64,000 bases of DNA. It comes from an uncultured Eubacterium sp. Lineage in GTDB: Bacteria > Bacillota > Clostridia > Lachnospirales > Lachnospiraceae. This document shows, piece by piece, positions 53,195 through 61,208 of this stretch (the stretch's first letter is position 1; the number at the start of each line of letters is the position of its first letter). The translations under genes and the position numbers were made by a program. The DNA lies in NCBI GenBank assembly GCA_910584345.1, contig CAJTZX010000010.1, positions 1 through 64,000 on the forward strand, written 5' to 3'. The notes under the pieces are model-generated. The model saw only the letters and a program-made list of their open reading frames with translations, ran no database searches and had not been told where the DNA came from.

Positions 53195-54283
53195 CTACTT
53201 TTTCGTAATATATCCCTGCGCTTTTAATAATTCTGCACACAAAATGGCTCCCCCTGCCGCTCCGCGTACTGTATTATGTGACAAACCTACAAATTTCCAA
53301 TCATAAACCGTATCTTTGCGAAGACGTCCGACACTGATTCCCATCCCATGCTCAAAATCTACGTCCATCGTAATCTGCGGACGGCTATCGTCTTCCAAAT
53401 ACTGAAGAAACTGTTTTGGAGCGCTTGGAAGCGCAAGCTGCTGCGGCATCCCGCTATAGCTTTCCAATTTTTCAATCAGCTGTTCTTTTTCCACAGATTT
53501 ATTTTTAAACTTAACAAATACAGATGCCGTATGTCCATTTAACACCGGCACACGAATACACTGGCTTGTAATCAGAGGTTCCTTTGCCGGCTCAATCATA
53601 CCATCTTTCATCTCTCCCCAGATACGCAGCGGTTCCTTTTCAGACTTTTCCTCTTCTCCGCTGATAAACGGAATAATGTTGCCTTCCATCTGCGGCCAGT
53701 CCGCAAACGTCTTGCCCGCACCCGAAATTGCCTGATATGTGGAAACGATTACCTCATAAGGTTCAAACTCCATCCATGCTGTCAGTACCGGCGCATAAGA
53801 CTGTATCGAGCAGTTTGGCTTTACCGTTACAAAGCCGCGTGTCGTTCCCAGCCGTTTTCTCTGATATGGAATCAGCTCCATATGCTGCGGATTAATCTCC
53901 GGCACTACCATCGGTACATCCGGCGTCCAGCGATGCGCACTGTTATTGGAAACTACCGGCGTTTCGGTCTTTGCATAAGCTTCTTCAATCTTTTTAATCT
54001 CTTCCTTAGACATGTCTACGGCTGAAAATACAAAATCTACTTCTGCCGCTGTCTGTTCGATTTCATTTACATTTTTAACAACTATATTTTTTACGGCTTC
54101 CGGCATCGGAGTATCCATTTTCCATCGCCCGTCTACGGCTGCCTCATACGTCTGCCCTGCACTGCGCGGACTTGCTGCAATTGTAGTTACTTCAAACCAT
54201 GGATGGTTTTCCAAAAGCGCTATAAATCTTTGTCCTACCATACCTGTTCCACCAAGAATACCAACTTTTAATTTTTCACTCAT
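53195..54283 (-). CDS. asd: Aspartate-semialdehyde dehydrogenase
   Basis: 362 aa from ATG 54283 with GGAGGAG upstream. Reduces aspartyl-phosphate to the semialdehyde for Lys, Met, Thr and diaminopimelate synthesis. N-terminal NADP motif VGILGGTGMVGQRFIALL. The catalytic Cys is in VTVKPNCSIQSYAPVL, with His in VPVLNGHTASVFVKFK. The length and sequence fit the archaeal/fungal-like type rather than the E. coli type. Single gene here; the lysine pathway is not nearby. Confidence 0.95.
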   Translation of the reverse strand: MSEKLKVGILGGTGMVGQRFIALLENHPWFEVTTIAASPRSAGQTYEAAVDGRWKMDTPMPEAVKNIVVKNVNEIEQTAAEVDFVFSAVDMSKEEIKKIEEAYAKTETPVVSNNSAHRWTPDVPMVVPEINPQHMELIPYQRKRLGTTRGFVTVKPNCSIQSYAPVLTAWMEFEPYEVIVSTYQAISGAGKTFADWPQMEGNIIPFISGEEEKSEKEPLRIWGEMKDGMIEPAKEPLITSQCIRVPVLNGHTASVFVKFKNKSVEKEQLIEKLESYSGMPQQLALPSAPKQFLQYLEDDSRPQITMDVDFEHGMGISVGRLRKDTVYDWKFVGLSHNTVRGAAGGAILCAELLKAQGYITKK

Positions 54284-54371
54284 GACTACTCTCCTCCGCA
54301 ATCGTTGATTTTATTATATTAATACAGGAATTCAAAAAACGCAAGGCTTAGTTCTCATTTACCAAATAATT

Positions 54372-55790
54372 TTATGAAAGCAGCTCCTTTTCCCAATTTT
54401 CTTCAAACGGCTTACATTCCGCCAAATATGTTTCTTCCAATGCAATGACCTGCTCCATGGCCTCTTTCCCAGGCGCCCCTATTGTCAGCCGCTTATTTAC
54501 ACATGTTTCCATAGAAACAGCATCATAAATATCCGCTTCAAATATCGGACTGATTGCCTTTAGTTCTTCTAACGATAAATCATCAATCGAACTGTTTTTT
54601 TCAATACAGTATAACACAAGTCTGCCGATAATCCCATGCGCATCCCGAAACGGAACACCATGGTTCACCAAATAATCTGCTGCGTCTGTCGCATTTGTAA
54701 ATCCAAGCGCCGCACTTTTTCGCATATTTTCTTTCCGAAACTTCATCGTCGCAAGCATCCCCTTAAACAGCACCAGACATCCTTTTGCCGTATCGATAGC
54801 ATCAAAAGTCAGTTCTTTATCTTCCTGCATATCTTTATTATAAGCAAGCGGGATGCCCTTCATTGTTGTCAGCAGTGAAATAAGCGCTCCGTAAACGCGC
54901 CCCGTCTTACCACGCACCAGCTCCGCTATATCCGGGTTTTTTTTCTGCGGCATAATGCTGCTTCCTGTACTGTATGCATCATCAATCTCTACAAACTGAT
55001 ACTCGTTCGAATTCCAAATAATAATCTCTTCACTGAAACGGCTTAAATGCATCATAACCGTAGACAATGCCGACAAAAACTCGATGACATAATCTCTGTC
55101 GGATACACCGTCCATACTATTATAGCATGGGCCATAAAATCCTAACATCTTTGCCGTAGCTTCACGATCCAGCGGATAAGTCGTACCTGCCAGCGCGCCG
55201 CTTCCAAGCGGACAATAGTTCATGCGCTCGTATATATCCCGCATCCTGAGACGGTCACGCTTAAACATTTCAAAATACGCGCCCATATGATGAGCCAATG
55301 TTACCGGCTGCGCCTTCTGCAGATGCGTAAAACCCGGCATAATCGTTGCTGTATGCGCTTTCATCATGTCTAAAATCGTCTGCAGCAAATCTTTCAACAA
55401 TGCATCTGTCTGCACCACCTCCATGCGGATATACATTCGCATGTCAAGAGCTACCTGGTCGTTTCGGCTCCTTCCGGTATGCAGCTTTTTGCCGGTGTCG
55501 CCCAACCGCTCGATCAGTACTGCTTCTACAAAGCTGTGAATATCTTCATATTCTGAAGATATCTCAAGTGTCCCTGCTTCTGTCTCTGCCAGTATCTTTT
55601 TCAGCTCCGCAACGATCTGTGCCGCCTCCTGCTCTGTCAAAATTCCCTGTTTGCCAAGCATTTTCACGTGTGCAATGCTGCCTTCCATATCCTGTTTATA
55701 AAATTTCCGATCAAAAGAAATGGATGCGTTAAAATTATAAACAAGCTGATCCGTTTCTTTTGTAAAGCGTCCGCCCCATAATTGTGCCAT
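54372..55790 (-). CDS. argH: Argininosuccinate lyase
   Basis: 472 aa. Splits argininosuccinate into arginine and fumarate. Family signature GSSIMPQKKNPDIAELVRGK, N-terminal WGGRFTKETD, HTGRSRNDQVALDMRMY and PGFTHLQKAQPVTLAHH are all present. ATG 55790. It stands alone, with no argG adjacent. Gap 55791-56135 upstream holds only a dispersed repeat copy at 55996. Confidence 0.97.
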   Translation of the reverse strand: MAQLWGGRFTKETDQLVYNFNASISFDRKFYKQDMEGSIAHVKMLGKQGILTEQEAAQIVAELKKILAETEAGTLEISSEYEDIHSFVEAVLIERLGDTGKKLHTGRSRNDQVALDMRMYIRMEVVQTDALLKDLLQTILDMMKAHTATIMPGFTHLQKAQPVTLAHHMGAYFEMFKRDRLRMRDIYERMNYCPLGSGALAGTTYPLDREATAKMLGFYGPCYNSMDGVSDRDYVIEFLSALSTVMMHLSRFSEEIIIWNSNEYQFVEIDDAYSTGSSIMPQKKNPDIAELVRGKTGRVYGALISLLTTMKGIPLAYNKDMQEDKELTFDAIDTAKGCLVLFKGMLATMKFRKENMRKSAALGFTNATDAADYLVNHGVPFRDAHGIIGRLVLYCIEKNSSIDDLSLEELKAISPIFEADIYDAVSMETCVNKRLTIGAPGKEAMEQVIALEETYLAECKPFEENWEKELLS

Positions 55791-55995
55791 TGGATAATTC
55801 CTCTCTTTCTATATATAACAAGCGCTTTTATAAAGTTATTTATTTACAGTTCCTAGAGCGTGTTTGCCTGCCTGTGTGAACGTCTGTCTGTTCCTTTGCT
55901 GTTTTATCTTTGCCTGGAAATAATAATTAATATATCATACTCTTTTCTATTTTACAACTTTTGAATGGATTTCTTTCTGATTTTATAATATGTAT

Positions 55996-56022
55996 GTAAC
56001 AGTTCGGATCATGGGTTGGATA
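55996..56022 (+). repeat. Dispersed repeat copy (GTAACAGTTCGGAT)
   Basis: GTAACAGTTCGGATCATGGG lies in the gap between argH and queH. The rest of the 345-bp gap (55791-56135) shows no gene. Confidence 0.6.
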
Positions 56023-56135
56023 TTATGGATTCTTGGACAACTCTCCTTTCCCAGCGTCCGGAAAACCAATACGCAGCGCTATGAACTGAACTGCAGCATT
56101 AATATTTAAATATAGCAATTAATTTTTTTGTTTTA

Positions 56136-56759
56136 TTATTTCATATCATTATTTCTCATAGAAAAAACACACCCGCAATAGTCCTGCCTGTACATCTCAT
56201 ACTCTTTCGAAATTTGTGTAGATCTCAAATATCCATTTTTCTTCTTAAAATCTGAACACAAATAAGCAACGCCATATTCTTCTGCAAGCCGCTCACCGAT
56301 TTCATTCAGCTTTTGCGCATTTTTCATAGGACTGATCGACAGAGTTGTTGTAAAATAAGAAATCTCCAACCGCCTGGCATACTCCGCCGCTTCCCGAAGC
56401 CGAAGCTCATAACAGGCTGCACAACGTGCGCCGCCTTCCGGTAAATGTTCCATCCCTTTGGCCATTTCATAAAAACGATCTGTATCATAGTTTCCTTCTA
56501 TAAAAGCTGCCGGATGTTTCATCGGAAACATTTGAATAAAACGCTGCTGCTCTAAAACACGGTGCGCATATTCTTCTTTTGGATAAATATTGGGATTATA
56601 ATATAAGACTGTAATTTGAAAATACTGTGACAAATATTCGAGCACATAGCTGCTGCAAGGTGCGCAGCAGCTATGCAGCAATAATGATGGAACTTCGCCG
56701 CGGCTGACGTGAAAGCTGATTTTTTCTTCCAGTTCTTTTTGATAATTGCGCTTGTTCAT
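56136..56759 (-). CDS. queH: Epoxyqueuosine reductase QueH
   Basis: 207 aa. Reduces epoxyqueuosine to queuosine in tRNA (the non-cobalamin QueG substitute). The metal/cluster Cys motifs are intact: LLHSCCAPCSSYVLEY, EGGARCAACYELRL and YRQDYCGCVFS. It lies close to queC/transporter/queF, supporting the assignment, but is separated from them by a 177-bp palindrome and a small gene. The palindrome ends 31 bp before its ATG, so it may be transcribed as part of the leader. Confidence 0.92.
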   Translation of the reverse strand: MNKRNYQKELEEKISFHVSRGEVPSLLLHSCCAPCSSYVLEYLSQYFQITVLYYNPNIYPKEEYAHRVLEQQRFIQMFPMKHPAAFIEGNYDTDRFYEMAKGMEHLPEGGARCAACYELRLREAAEYARRLEISYFTTTLSISPMKNAQKLNEIGERLAEEYGVAYLCSDFKKKNGYLRSTQISKEYEMYRQDYCGCVFSMRNNDMK

Positions 56760-56790
56760 AGCTGTGTATGATCCTTTCTGTCAAAAGTTC

Positions 56791-56967
56791 AGTGTCTAGT
56801 ATAACCCAATCTTAATACCTTACTGTTTCACTGGCCTGATTTTCCGATAGTATATGTCAAAAATCCTCAGCGTAGGAACCACTACGCCTCCGGTTTTTGA
56901 CATGCACTCTCGAAAAATCATTCTCAATGAAACAGCAAGGTATTTAAATTGGGTTATACTAGACACT
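56791..56967. repeat. 177-bp near-perfect palindrome (MITE-like)
   Basis: The two ends AGTGTCTAGTATAACCCAAT and its reverse complement (56948-56967) match exactly. The pairing continues inward through TACTGTTTCA/TGAAACAGCA, GATTTTCCGATAGT/ACTCTCGAAAAATC and GTCAAAAA/TTTTTGAC to a centre GCGTAG/CTACGC. As RNA or single-stranded DNA it would fold into one long hairpin with few mismatches. It encodes nothing. Size and symmetry fit a palindromic MITE or ERIC-like repeat. Confidence 0.85.
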
Positions 56968-56970
56968 TGA

Positions 56971-57219
56971 TTATTCTATTTCGACTGCCTTTATTTTTTG
57001 ATCTTCAATAAATAATTTCTTATAATCAAATTGCAAAAGATTACATACCCGTTCTTTATCTTTGCTGTCATATTGATAGTATGTCAAATAATATGCAACA
57101 ATTCTTTTCATTATTTGGATTGAAAATGAATTAAATTTTCTTTTTCCAGATAAACTTCTCTCTATATCAGATACAGGCAATTTACAATTTGTAATTCTCA
57201 TTTTATACTCAATATACAC
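56971..57219 (-). CDS. Hypothetical protein (82 aa), perhaps truncated
   Basis: AT-rich frame with stop 4 bp from the palindromic repeat. Sequence is basic and helical (SDIERSLSGKRKFNSFSIQI, then VAYYLTYYQYDSKD). No good ribosome site was seen before ATG 57219. No family recognised. The placement suggests a gene shortened by the repeat insertion. Confidence 0.35.
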   Translation of the reverse strand: MYIEYKMRITNCKLPVSDIERSLSGKRKFNSFSIQIMKRIVAYYLTYYQYDSKDKERVCNLLQFDYKKLFIEDQKIKAVEIE

Positions 57220-57231
57220 GATTTTACAACT

Positions 57232-57300
57232 TTTATAGATGATACCCTTGCCGTTGGATTAGCTGTTTTAAGTTTTGTAGGCAAACTTATTATACATTAG
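57232..57300 (+). pseudogene. Short C-terminal remnant of an unknown hydrophobic protein
   Basis: The plus-strand frame FIDDTLAVGLAVLSFVGKLI ends at TAG 57300. It is hydrophobic and reads like the tail of a membrane or helical protein, with no start nearby. Confidence 0.25.
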
Positions 57301-57375
57301 AAAGTGCCTTGTGCGTTATTTTATTTTTTTTAAAGTTGTAAAGTGGTGTCTTATAATAAATTTTCGGATACGCCA

Positions 57376-57401
57376 GATGCCCCGTAAGACCACGGGGCAT
57401 C
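57376..57401. terminator. GC-rich hairpin after queF
   Basis: GATGCCCCG (57376-57384) pairs with CGGGGCATC (57393-57401), just past the queF stop. No T-run in the minus direction, so efficiency is uncertain. Confidence 0.55.
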
Positions 57402-57409
57402 CAAATCTG

Positions 57410-57880
57410 TTATCGGTTATCTACTTTTTCGGGATACATGTCATGATGGGCGAGACGGTCATAAGCCATCTCCTCCCATTTTGTTCCTTTCTTTCCGTAA
57501 TTACAGTACGGATCAATCGAAATCCCTCCTCTTGGAAGGAATTTCCCCCAGACTTCAATATACTTCGGTTCCATAAGATTTATCAAATCTTTCATAATCT
57601 TATTGCAGCAGTCCTCATGAAAATCTCCATGATTTCTGTAAGAAAAGAGATACAGTTTTAGGGATTTGCTCTCAACCATTTTTCTATCCGGGACATAAGA
57701 TATGTAGATCGTCGCAAAATCCGGCTGTCCCGTAATCGGACAGAGAGATGTAAACTCCGGACAATTGAATTTCACGAAATAGTCATTGTCCATATGTTTA
57801 TTTTCAAAACTTTCAAGTACCTCTGGCGCATAATCCATTTGGTATTTTGTCTGTTTTCCAAGTGCATGTAACTCAGACAT
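57410..57880 (-). CDS. queF: preQ0 reductase (NADPH-dependent 7-cyano-7-deazaguanine reductase)
   Basis: 156 aa, unimodular type. Reduces the nitrile preQ0 to preQ1. The catalytic Cys is in EFTSLCPITGQPDFA, and the QueF motif follows in ESFENKHMDNDYFV. C-terminal YIEVWGKFLPRGGISIDPY. Its start is 1 bp after the transporter stop. Last gene of the queC operon. Confidence 0.96.
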   Translation of the reverse strand: MSELHALGKQTKYQMDYAPEVLESFENKHMDNDYFVKFNCPEFTSLCPITGQPDFATIYISYVPDRKMVESKSLKLYLFSYRNHGDFHEDCCNKIMKDLINLMEPKYIEVWGKFLPRGGISIDPYCNYGKKGTKWEEMAYDRLAHHDMYPEKVDNR

Positions 57881-58567
57881 TTAATGTTCCTCCTTCACTT
57901 TAAGCTTTCTTGCCAGATATACGAAAGGCGTATCGCAGAAAGCAACAATTGCCTTAAACAGATACGTTGTAAGCAGAATACTCACAAACACCTCCGTGTC
58001 ATACACACCCCAGAAAGCGGCAAACGTAAACACCAGCGTATCCACAGCCTGGGAAGTCAGCGTCGAACCACAGTTCCGAAGCCATAACCTTCCCTCATTG
58101 TCACCCGTTTTTTTCCAGATGAAATGATAAAGCGTAACATCTATCGTCTGTGAGCAGATATATCCCAGTGTGCTTCCTAAAACCACCCTCGGTACAAAAC
58201 CGAACAGCATCGTAATCGGCTCATTCATGATATCGTTTGCATTCGGGACAAACCTGAGCAGCCCCTGTGTTCCCACCAGGAAAATAACGGTTGTAAACAG
58301 ACCAATGTAGACTGCTTTCTGCGCCGCTTTCTTTCCATACTTTTCAGACAGGATATCCGTCACCAGAAAACTTGCCGCATAAAGCGTATTCCCCGCAGTG
58401 GTCGAAAGCCCAAAAATATCCACATTTTTACACACCTGTATATTGGCAAGAATCGCTGAAATTGCCGTAAACACATACAGCCCTGTCTTTCCAAACATTT
58501 TGTAGGCAATCACTACAGAAAAAAGATAAAAACCAATTGAAAGAATAAACAAAACAGAATTTGTCAT
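57881..58567 (-). CDS. Queuosine precursor transporter (VUT/YhhQ family)
   Basis: 228 aa, about six or seven membrane segments. Characteristic VUT_1 features: LVTDILSEKYGKKAAQKAVYIG and VLGSTLGYICSQTIDVTLYHF. YhhQ-type carriers import preQ0/preQ1 or queuine. It sits between queC and queF with a 4-bp overlap with queC, so it takes part in the same pathway. It allows salvage of the base in addition to synthesis. Confidence 0.92.
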   Translation of the reverse strand: MTNSVLFILSIGFYLFSVVIAYKMFGKTGLYVFTAISAILANIQVCKNVDIFGLSTTAGNTLYAASFLVTDILSEKYGKKAAQKAVYIGLFTTVIFLVGTQGLLRFVPNANDIMNEPITMLFGFVPRVVLGSTLGYICSQTIDVTLYHFIWKKTGDNEGRLWLRNCGSTLTSQAVDTLVFTFAAFWGVYDTEVFVSILLTTYLFKAIVAFCDTPFVYLARKLKVKEEH

Positions 58568-59274
58568 TTCTTCTCCTCCTCATATTCCGCCGGATCCTGG
58601 ATTTCGTTTAGTTCAAACGCTTTCCTCCTGTCCATACAGGTGGCGCATTTTCCACACGGCTTTTCTCCACCCTCGTAACAGGACCAGGTAAATGCAAAGG
58701 GCGCCTGAAGCCCCATCCCCGTCCGGACGATATCTGCCTTATGGCTGTACAGAAATGGAGCCTCGATTTCCAACTGCTTTCCGCTTCCTTCATACACTGC
58801 CCGGCTGATTGCTTCATGAAATGCTTCTGAAGTATCCGGGTACGCATTTCCCGCGCTGTCATCCGCATGCGCCCCATAATAGATCTTCTCACATCCATCC
58901 GCTAGCGCAACAGACGCCGCTGCCGCCAGAAACAGCCCGTTCCGAAACGGAACATAGGTAGAAACCGGTTTTCCAGTACTCTCCTGAAGCTGGGATGCAT
59001 ACGTGCCCTTGGGAATTTCTCCCCTTCCCTCCAGTAATGTACAGTCTGAACCCGCAAATATCATCCCCATATCCAGTTCCTTATGTCTCACATGATAATG
59101 CTGCGCAATCCTCCGCGCCGCTTTCAGTTCATTGCTGTGCTTCTGCCCATAAGAAACAGACAGGCTCAGCACATTCTCATAGCCATACTTCTCTACGGCA
59201 AGCGCCAGGCAGACTGTCGAGTCAATGCCGCCGCTTGACAACACCAGTACTTTCATACATTTTCCTCCAATCAC
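58564..59274 (-). CDS. queC: 7-cyano-7-deazaguanine (preQ0) synthase
   Basis: 236 aa from ATG 59274; an alternative ATG five codons in (VLVLSSGG) is also possible. Makes preQ0 from CDG with ATP and ammonia. PP-loop LVLSSGGIDSTVCLALA. The zinc site at the C-terminus reads SCYEGGEKPCGKCATCMDRR. First gene of queC-transporter-queF. queD and queE, needed to make CDG, are not in this operon. Confidence 0.96.
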   Translation of the reverse strand: MIGGKCMKVLVLSSGGIDSTVCLALAVEKYGYENVLSLSVSYGQKHSNELKAARRIAQHYHVRHKELDMGMIFAGSDCTLLEGRGEIPKGTYASQLQESTGKPVSTYVPFRNGLFLAAAASVALADGCEKIYYGAHADDSAGNAYPDTSEAFHEAISRAVYEGSGKQLEIEAPFLYSHKADIVRTGMGLQAPFAFTWSCYEGGEKPCGKCATCMDRRKAFELNEIQDPAEYEEEKK

Positions 59275-59293
59275 AATTCAGCCATACAAAAAG

Positions 59294-59400
59294 CAAAAAA
59301 ATCCCGCAAAACGCAGGATTCAATAAAATCGGGTTCCCTAGTTTTGTTTAACGACAGGATGGTACGCTCGAACAATCGGGCCGAACTGTCTATTCAGCTG
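59294..59400 (-). ncRNA. Candidate preQ1 riboswitch and terminator in the queC leader
   Basis: The transcript from the 59408 promoter starts at about 59400. It contains a stem GACAG...CTGTC (59387-59343 region) with a long loop, then the A-rich tail AAACAAAACTAGGGAA, which resembles the 3' pseudoknot strand of preQ1-I aptamers. A strong terminator follows: AATCCTGC/GCGGGATT plus seven T (59320-59294). Position before queC-transporter-queF supports preQ1 sensing. The class is uncertain because the loop is longer than in preQ1-I. Confidence 0.6.
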
Positions 59401-59407
59401 TACTGAA

Positions 59408-59436
59408 ATTATATTCCGCAAAACCCAGAATGTCAA
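59408..59436 (-). promoter_or_regulatory. Promoter of the queC operon
   Basis: Minus strand: TTGACA (59436-59431), 17-bp spacer, TATAAT (59413-59408). Full consensus. Confidence 0.88.
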
Positions 59437-59619
59437 CTATAAAAAATTTTGTTTTCATACGCTTACTTTCTTTACGGTTACTGTTAACACCCAATGTCAT
59501 TTACTTAACAGAAAATTTATCAGAAAACTACATTTAAGGAGAGAAAACCAGTCAACTTAGCTGGGGCGTAAAAGATATTTATGACCAAACTATGAAAACC
59601 AGGAATAGCAGCAGATAAA

Positions 59620-60178
59620 AACTGGTATCATCTACAAGCGGCGCCAGAGTTACCTGACAGTTTCCACGTATTTCCACACCATACGCCCGCAGCTTTCCCA
59701 TCATATACTTTACTACTTTTGTTAAATCCTGCTTTGCAATCGGCACAGCAGCGATACGAAGCAGCCCGCCAGGCTCTTCTTCTTTTTCACACAATACGAC
59801 ATGATGGCCTCTTTTGCCGCAATATAAGCAGCTTCCATACCTGCAGGCCCTCCGCCGATTACAAGAATCCGCTTCTTTTCCAGAGCCGAGGGCTACCGTA
59901 TCTTCATTTTCCGGTTCCAGTGATGGATTGACCGTACATGCAATACGCTTGCCAAACATAATCCCATTCAAACAGCGCAGACAGCCGATACAAAGCCGTA
60001 TTTCCTCCTCTTTGCCCGCTTCTGCCTTTTGTACAAAACAAGGGTCAAATAAATTTGCACGTTCGATCATACAAATATCTGTCCTGCCGTTTGCGATCAG
60101 CTCTTCCGCCAGTCATGGCTCAGTAATGCGTCCTACCGATGCAACCGAAATCGATACATGCTTTTTATGAAAATCCAT
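59620..60178 (-). pseudogene. NADH:flavin oxidoreductase (2,4-dienoyl-CoA reductase-like), decayed
   Basis: Minus strand segments appear in order: VSISVASVGRITEP, TGA stop, LAEELIANGRTDICM, LFDPCFVQKAEAGK, the iron-sulfur Cys motif RLCIGCLRCLNGIMFG, CTVNPSLEPENE, then in another frame KRILVIGGGPAGMEAAYIAA (FAD-binding), then again in the first frame HHVVLCEKEEEPGGLLRIAA. So at least one nonsense codon and two frameshifts are present, and both ends are missing. Intact relatives are Old Yellow Enzyme/FadH or Bai-type proteins. Confidence 0.8.
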
Positions 60179-60254
60179 TGATACTAAGACTTAACGGATA
60201 ACCAAATTTTTGTCCCGAAAAATCATAATAATAATTCATATTTTGCATAACTGC

Positions 60255-60884
60255 TTATTTTGTACCAAAAATACGGTCGCCCGCATCTCCAAGCCCCGGA
60301 CAAATATACGCATCTTCATTCAGACAACGGTCCAGACAGCCGCAATAAAGCTGGACATCCGGATGTGCCCGATGCAGACGTTCCACACCTTCCGGAGCTG
60401 CGATAATACATAAAAATTTAATATGCTTCCCGCCATGCGCCTTGATAAAATCTACTGCCGCCACGGCGGAACCTCCGGTTGCCAGCATCGGGTCAAGCGC
60501 TGCAATCGTACGCTCCTCGATCGGACTGGGCAGTTTACAATAATACTCTTCCGGTTCATGTGTTTCATGATTGCGGCAAAGCCCGATATGTCCGACTTTT
60601 GCACTTGGCACGAGTGTCAATATCCCGTTTACCATCCCAAGTCCTGCACGCAAAATCGGAACAATCGCCAGCTTTTTGCCTGCAATCATCGGTGTCATGC
60701 AGGATTCTATCGGTGTTTCCACTTCGACCGGCTCTACCGGCAGATCCCGAAACGCCTCATACCCCATTAAGACCGCAATTTCCTCCACCAGCTTGCGAAA
60801 TTCATTTGTCCCCGTCCTTTTATCCCGCAGCATGGAAATCTTATGCTGAATGAGCGGATGGTCCATCAAAAATACATTATCCAT
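60255..60884 (-). CDS. upp: Uracil phosphoribosyltransferase
   Basis: 209 aa. Converts uracil and PRPP to UMP (salvage). PRPP loop ALDPMLATGGSAVAAVDFI, LRAGLGMVNGILTLVPSAKV near the middle and the uracil-binding end YICPGLGDAGDRIFGTK are all present. Single gene with its own promoter; no pyrimidine attenuator seen in the short leader. Confidence 0.97.
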   Translation of the reverse strand: MDNVFLMDHPLIQHKISMLRDKRTGTNEFRKLVEEIAVLMGYEAFRDLPVEPVEVETPIESCMTPMIAGKKLAIVPILRAGLGMVNGILTLVPSAKVGHIGLCRNHETHEPEEYYCKLPSPIEERTIAALDPMLATGGSAVAAVDFIKAHGGKHIKFLCIIAAPEGVERLHRAHPDVQLYCGCLDRCLNEDAYICPGLGDAGDRIFGTK

Positions 60885-60943
60885 CGTATGTCTCCTCCTT
60901 TTGAAATAATTTACCTGTGCATAAACTTTTTCATATTTTCATA

Positions 60944-60972
60944 ATCTTACCATGATGGTTTTGCTGAGTCAA
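60944..60972 (-). promoter_or_regulatory. Promoter of upp
   Basis: Minus strand: -35 at 60972-60967 reads TTGACT, then a 17-bp spacer and TAAGAT (60949-60944). Confidence 0.65.
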
Positions 60973-61074
60973 ATATTTTGTTACGCAAAATCATGTTCTA
61001 CCCTCCATACAAACATTTTATAAATTTTTAAGAATTTCCCAAACCCTTGAAAAATCAGCACTTTCTTCGAATTG

Positions 61075-61101
61075 TTAGCACTCACTTGAAAAGAGTGCTG
61101 A
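61075..61101 (+). promoter_or_regulatory. CIRCE operator (HrcA site) upstream of htpG
   Basis: TTAGCACTC-N9-GAGTGCTGA matches the CIRCE consensus TTAGCACTC-N9-GAGTGCTAA with one change. It ends 7 bp before the -35 element. HrcA should repress htpG until heat shock. An extra half-site-like TCAGCACT is at 61055-61062. Confidence 0.9.
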
Positions 61102-61108
61102 TTTTCTA

Positions 61109-61137
61109 TTGACTTTTTTCTTTCTTCGTATTACTAT
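61109..61137 (+). promoter_or_regulatory. Promoter of htpG
   Basis: TTGACT (61109-61114), 17-bp spacer, TACTAT (61132-61137). Confidence 0.7.
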
Positions 61138-61208
61138 TTCACATAGATCAAAACGTAATCTTATTACATTTTAATAAAAATAAAATCAAAGAAAAGGAGT
61201 TCATTTTC

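Noticed and set aside
57311..57661. 116-codon plus-strand frame opposite queF
   Set aside because: Antisense of queF through most of its length and begins inside an AT-rich gap without a ribosome site.
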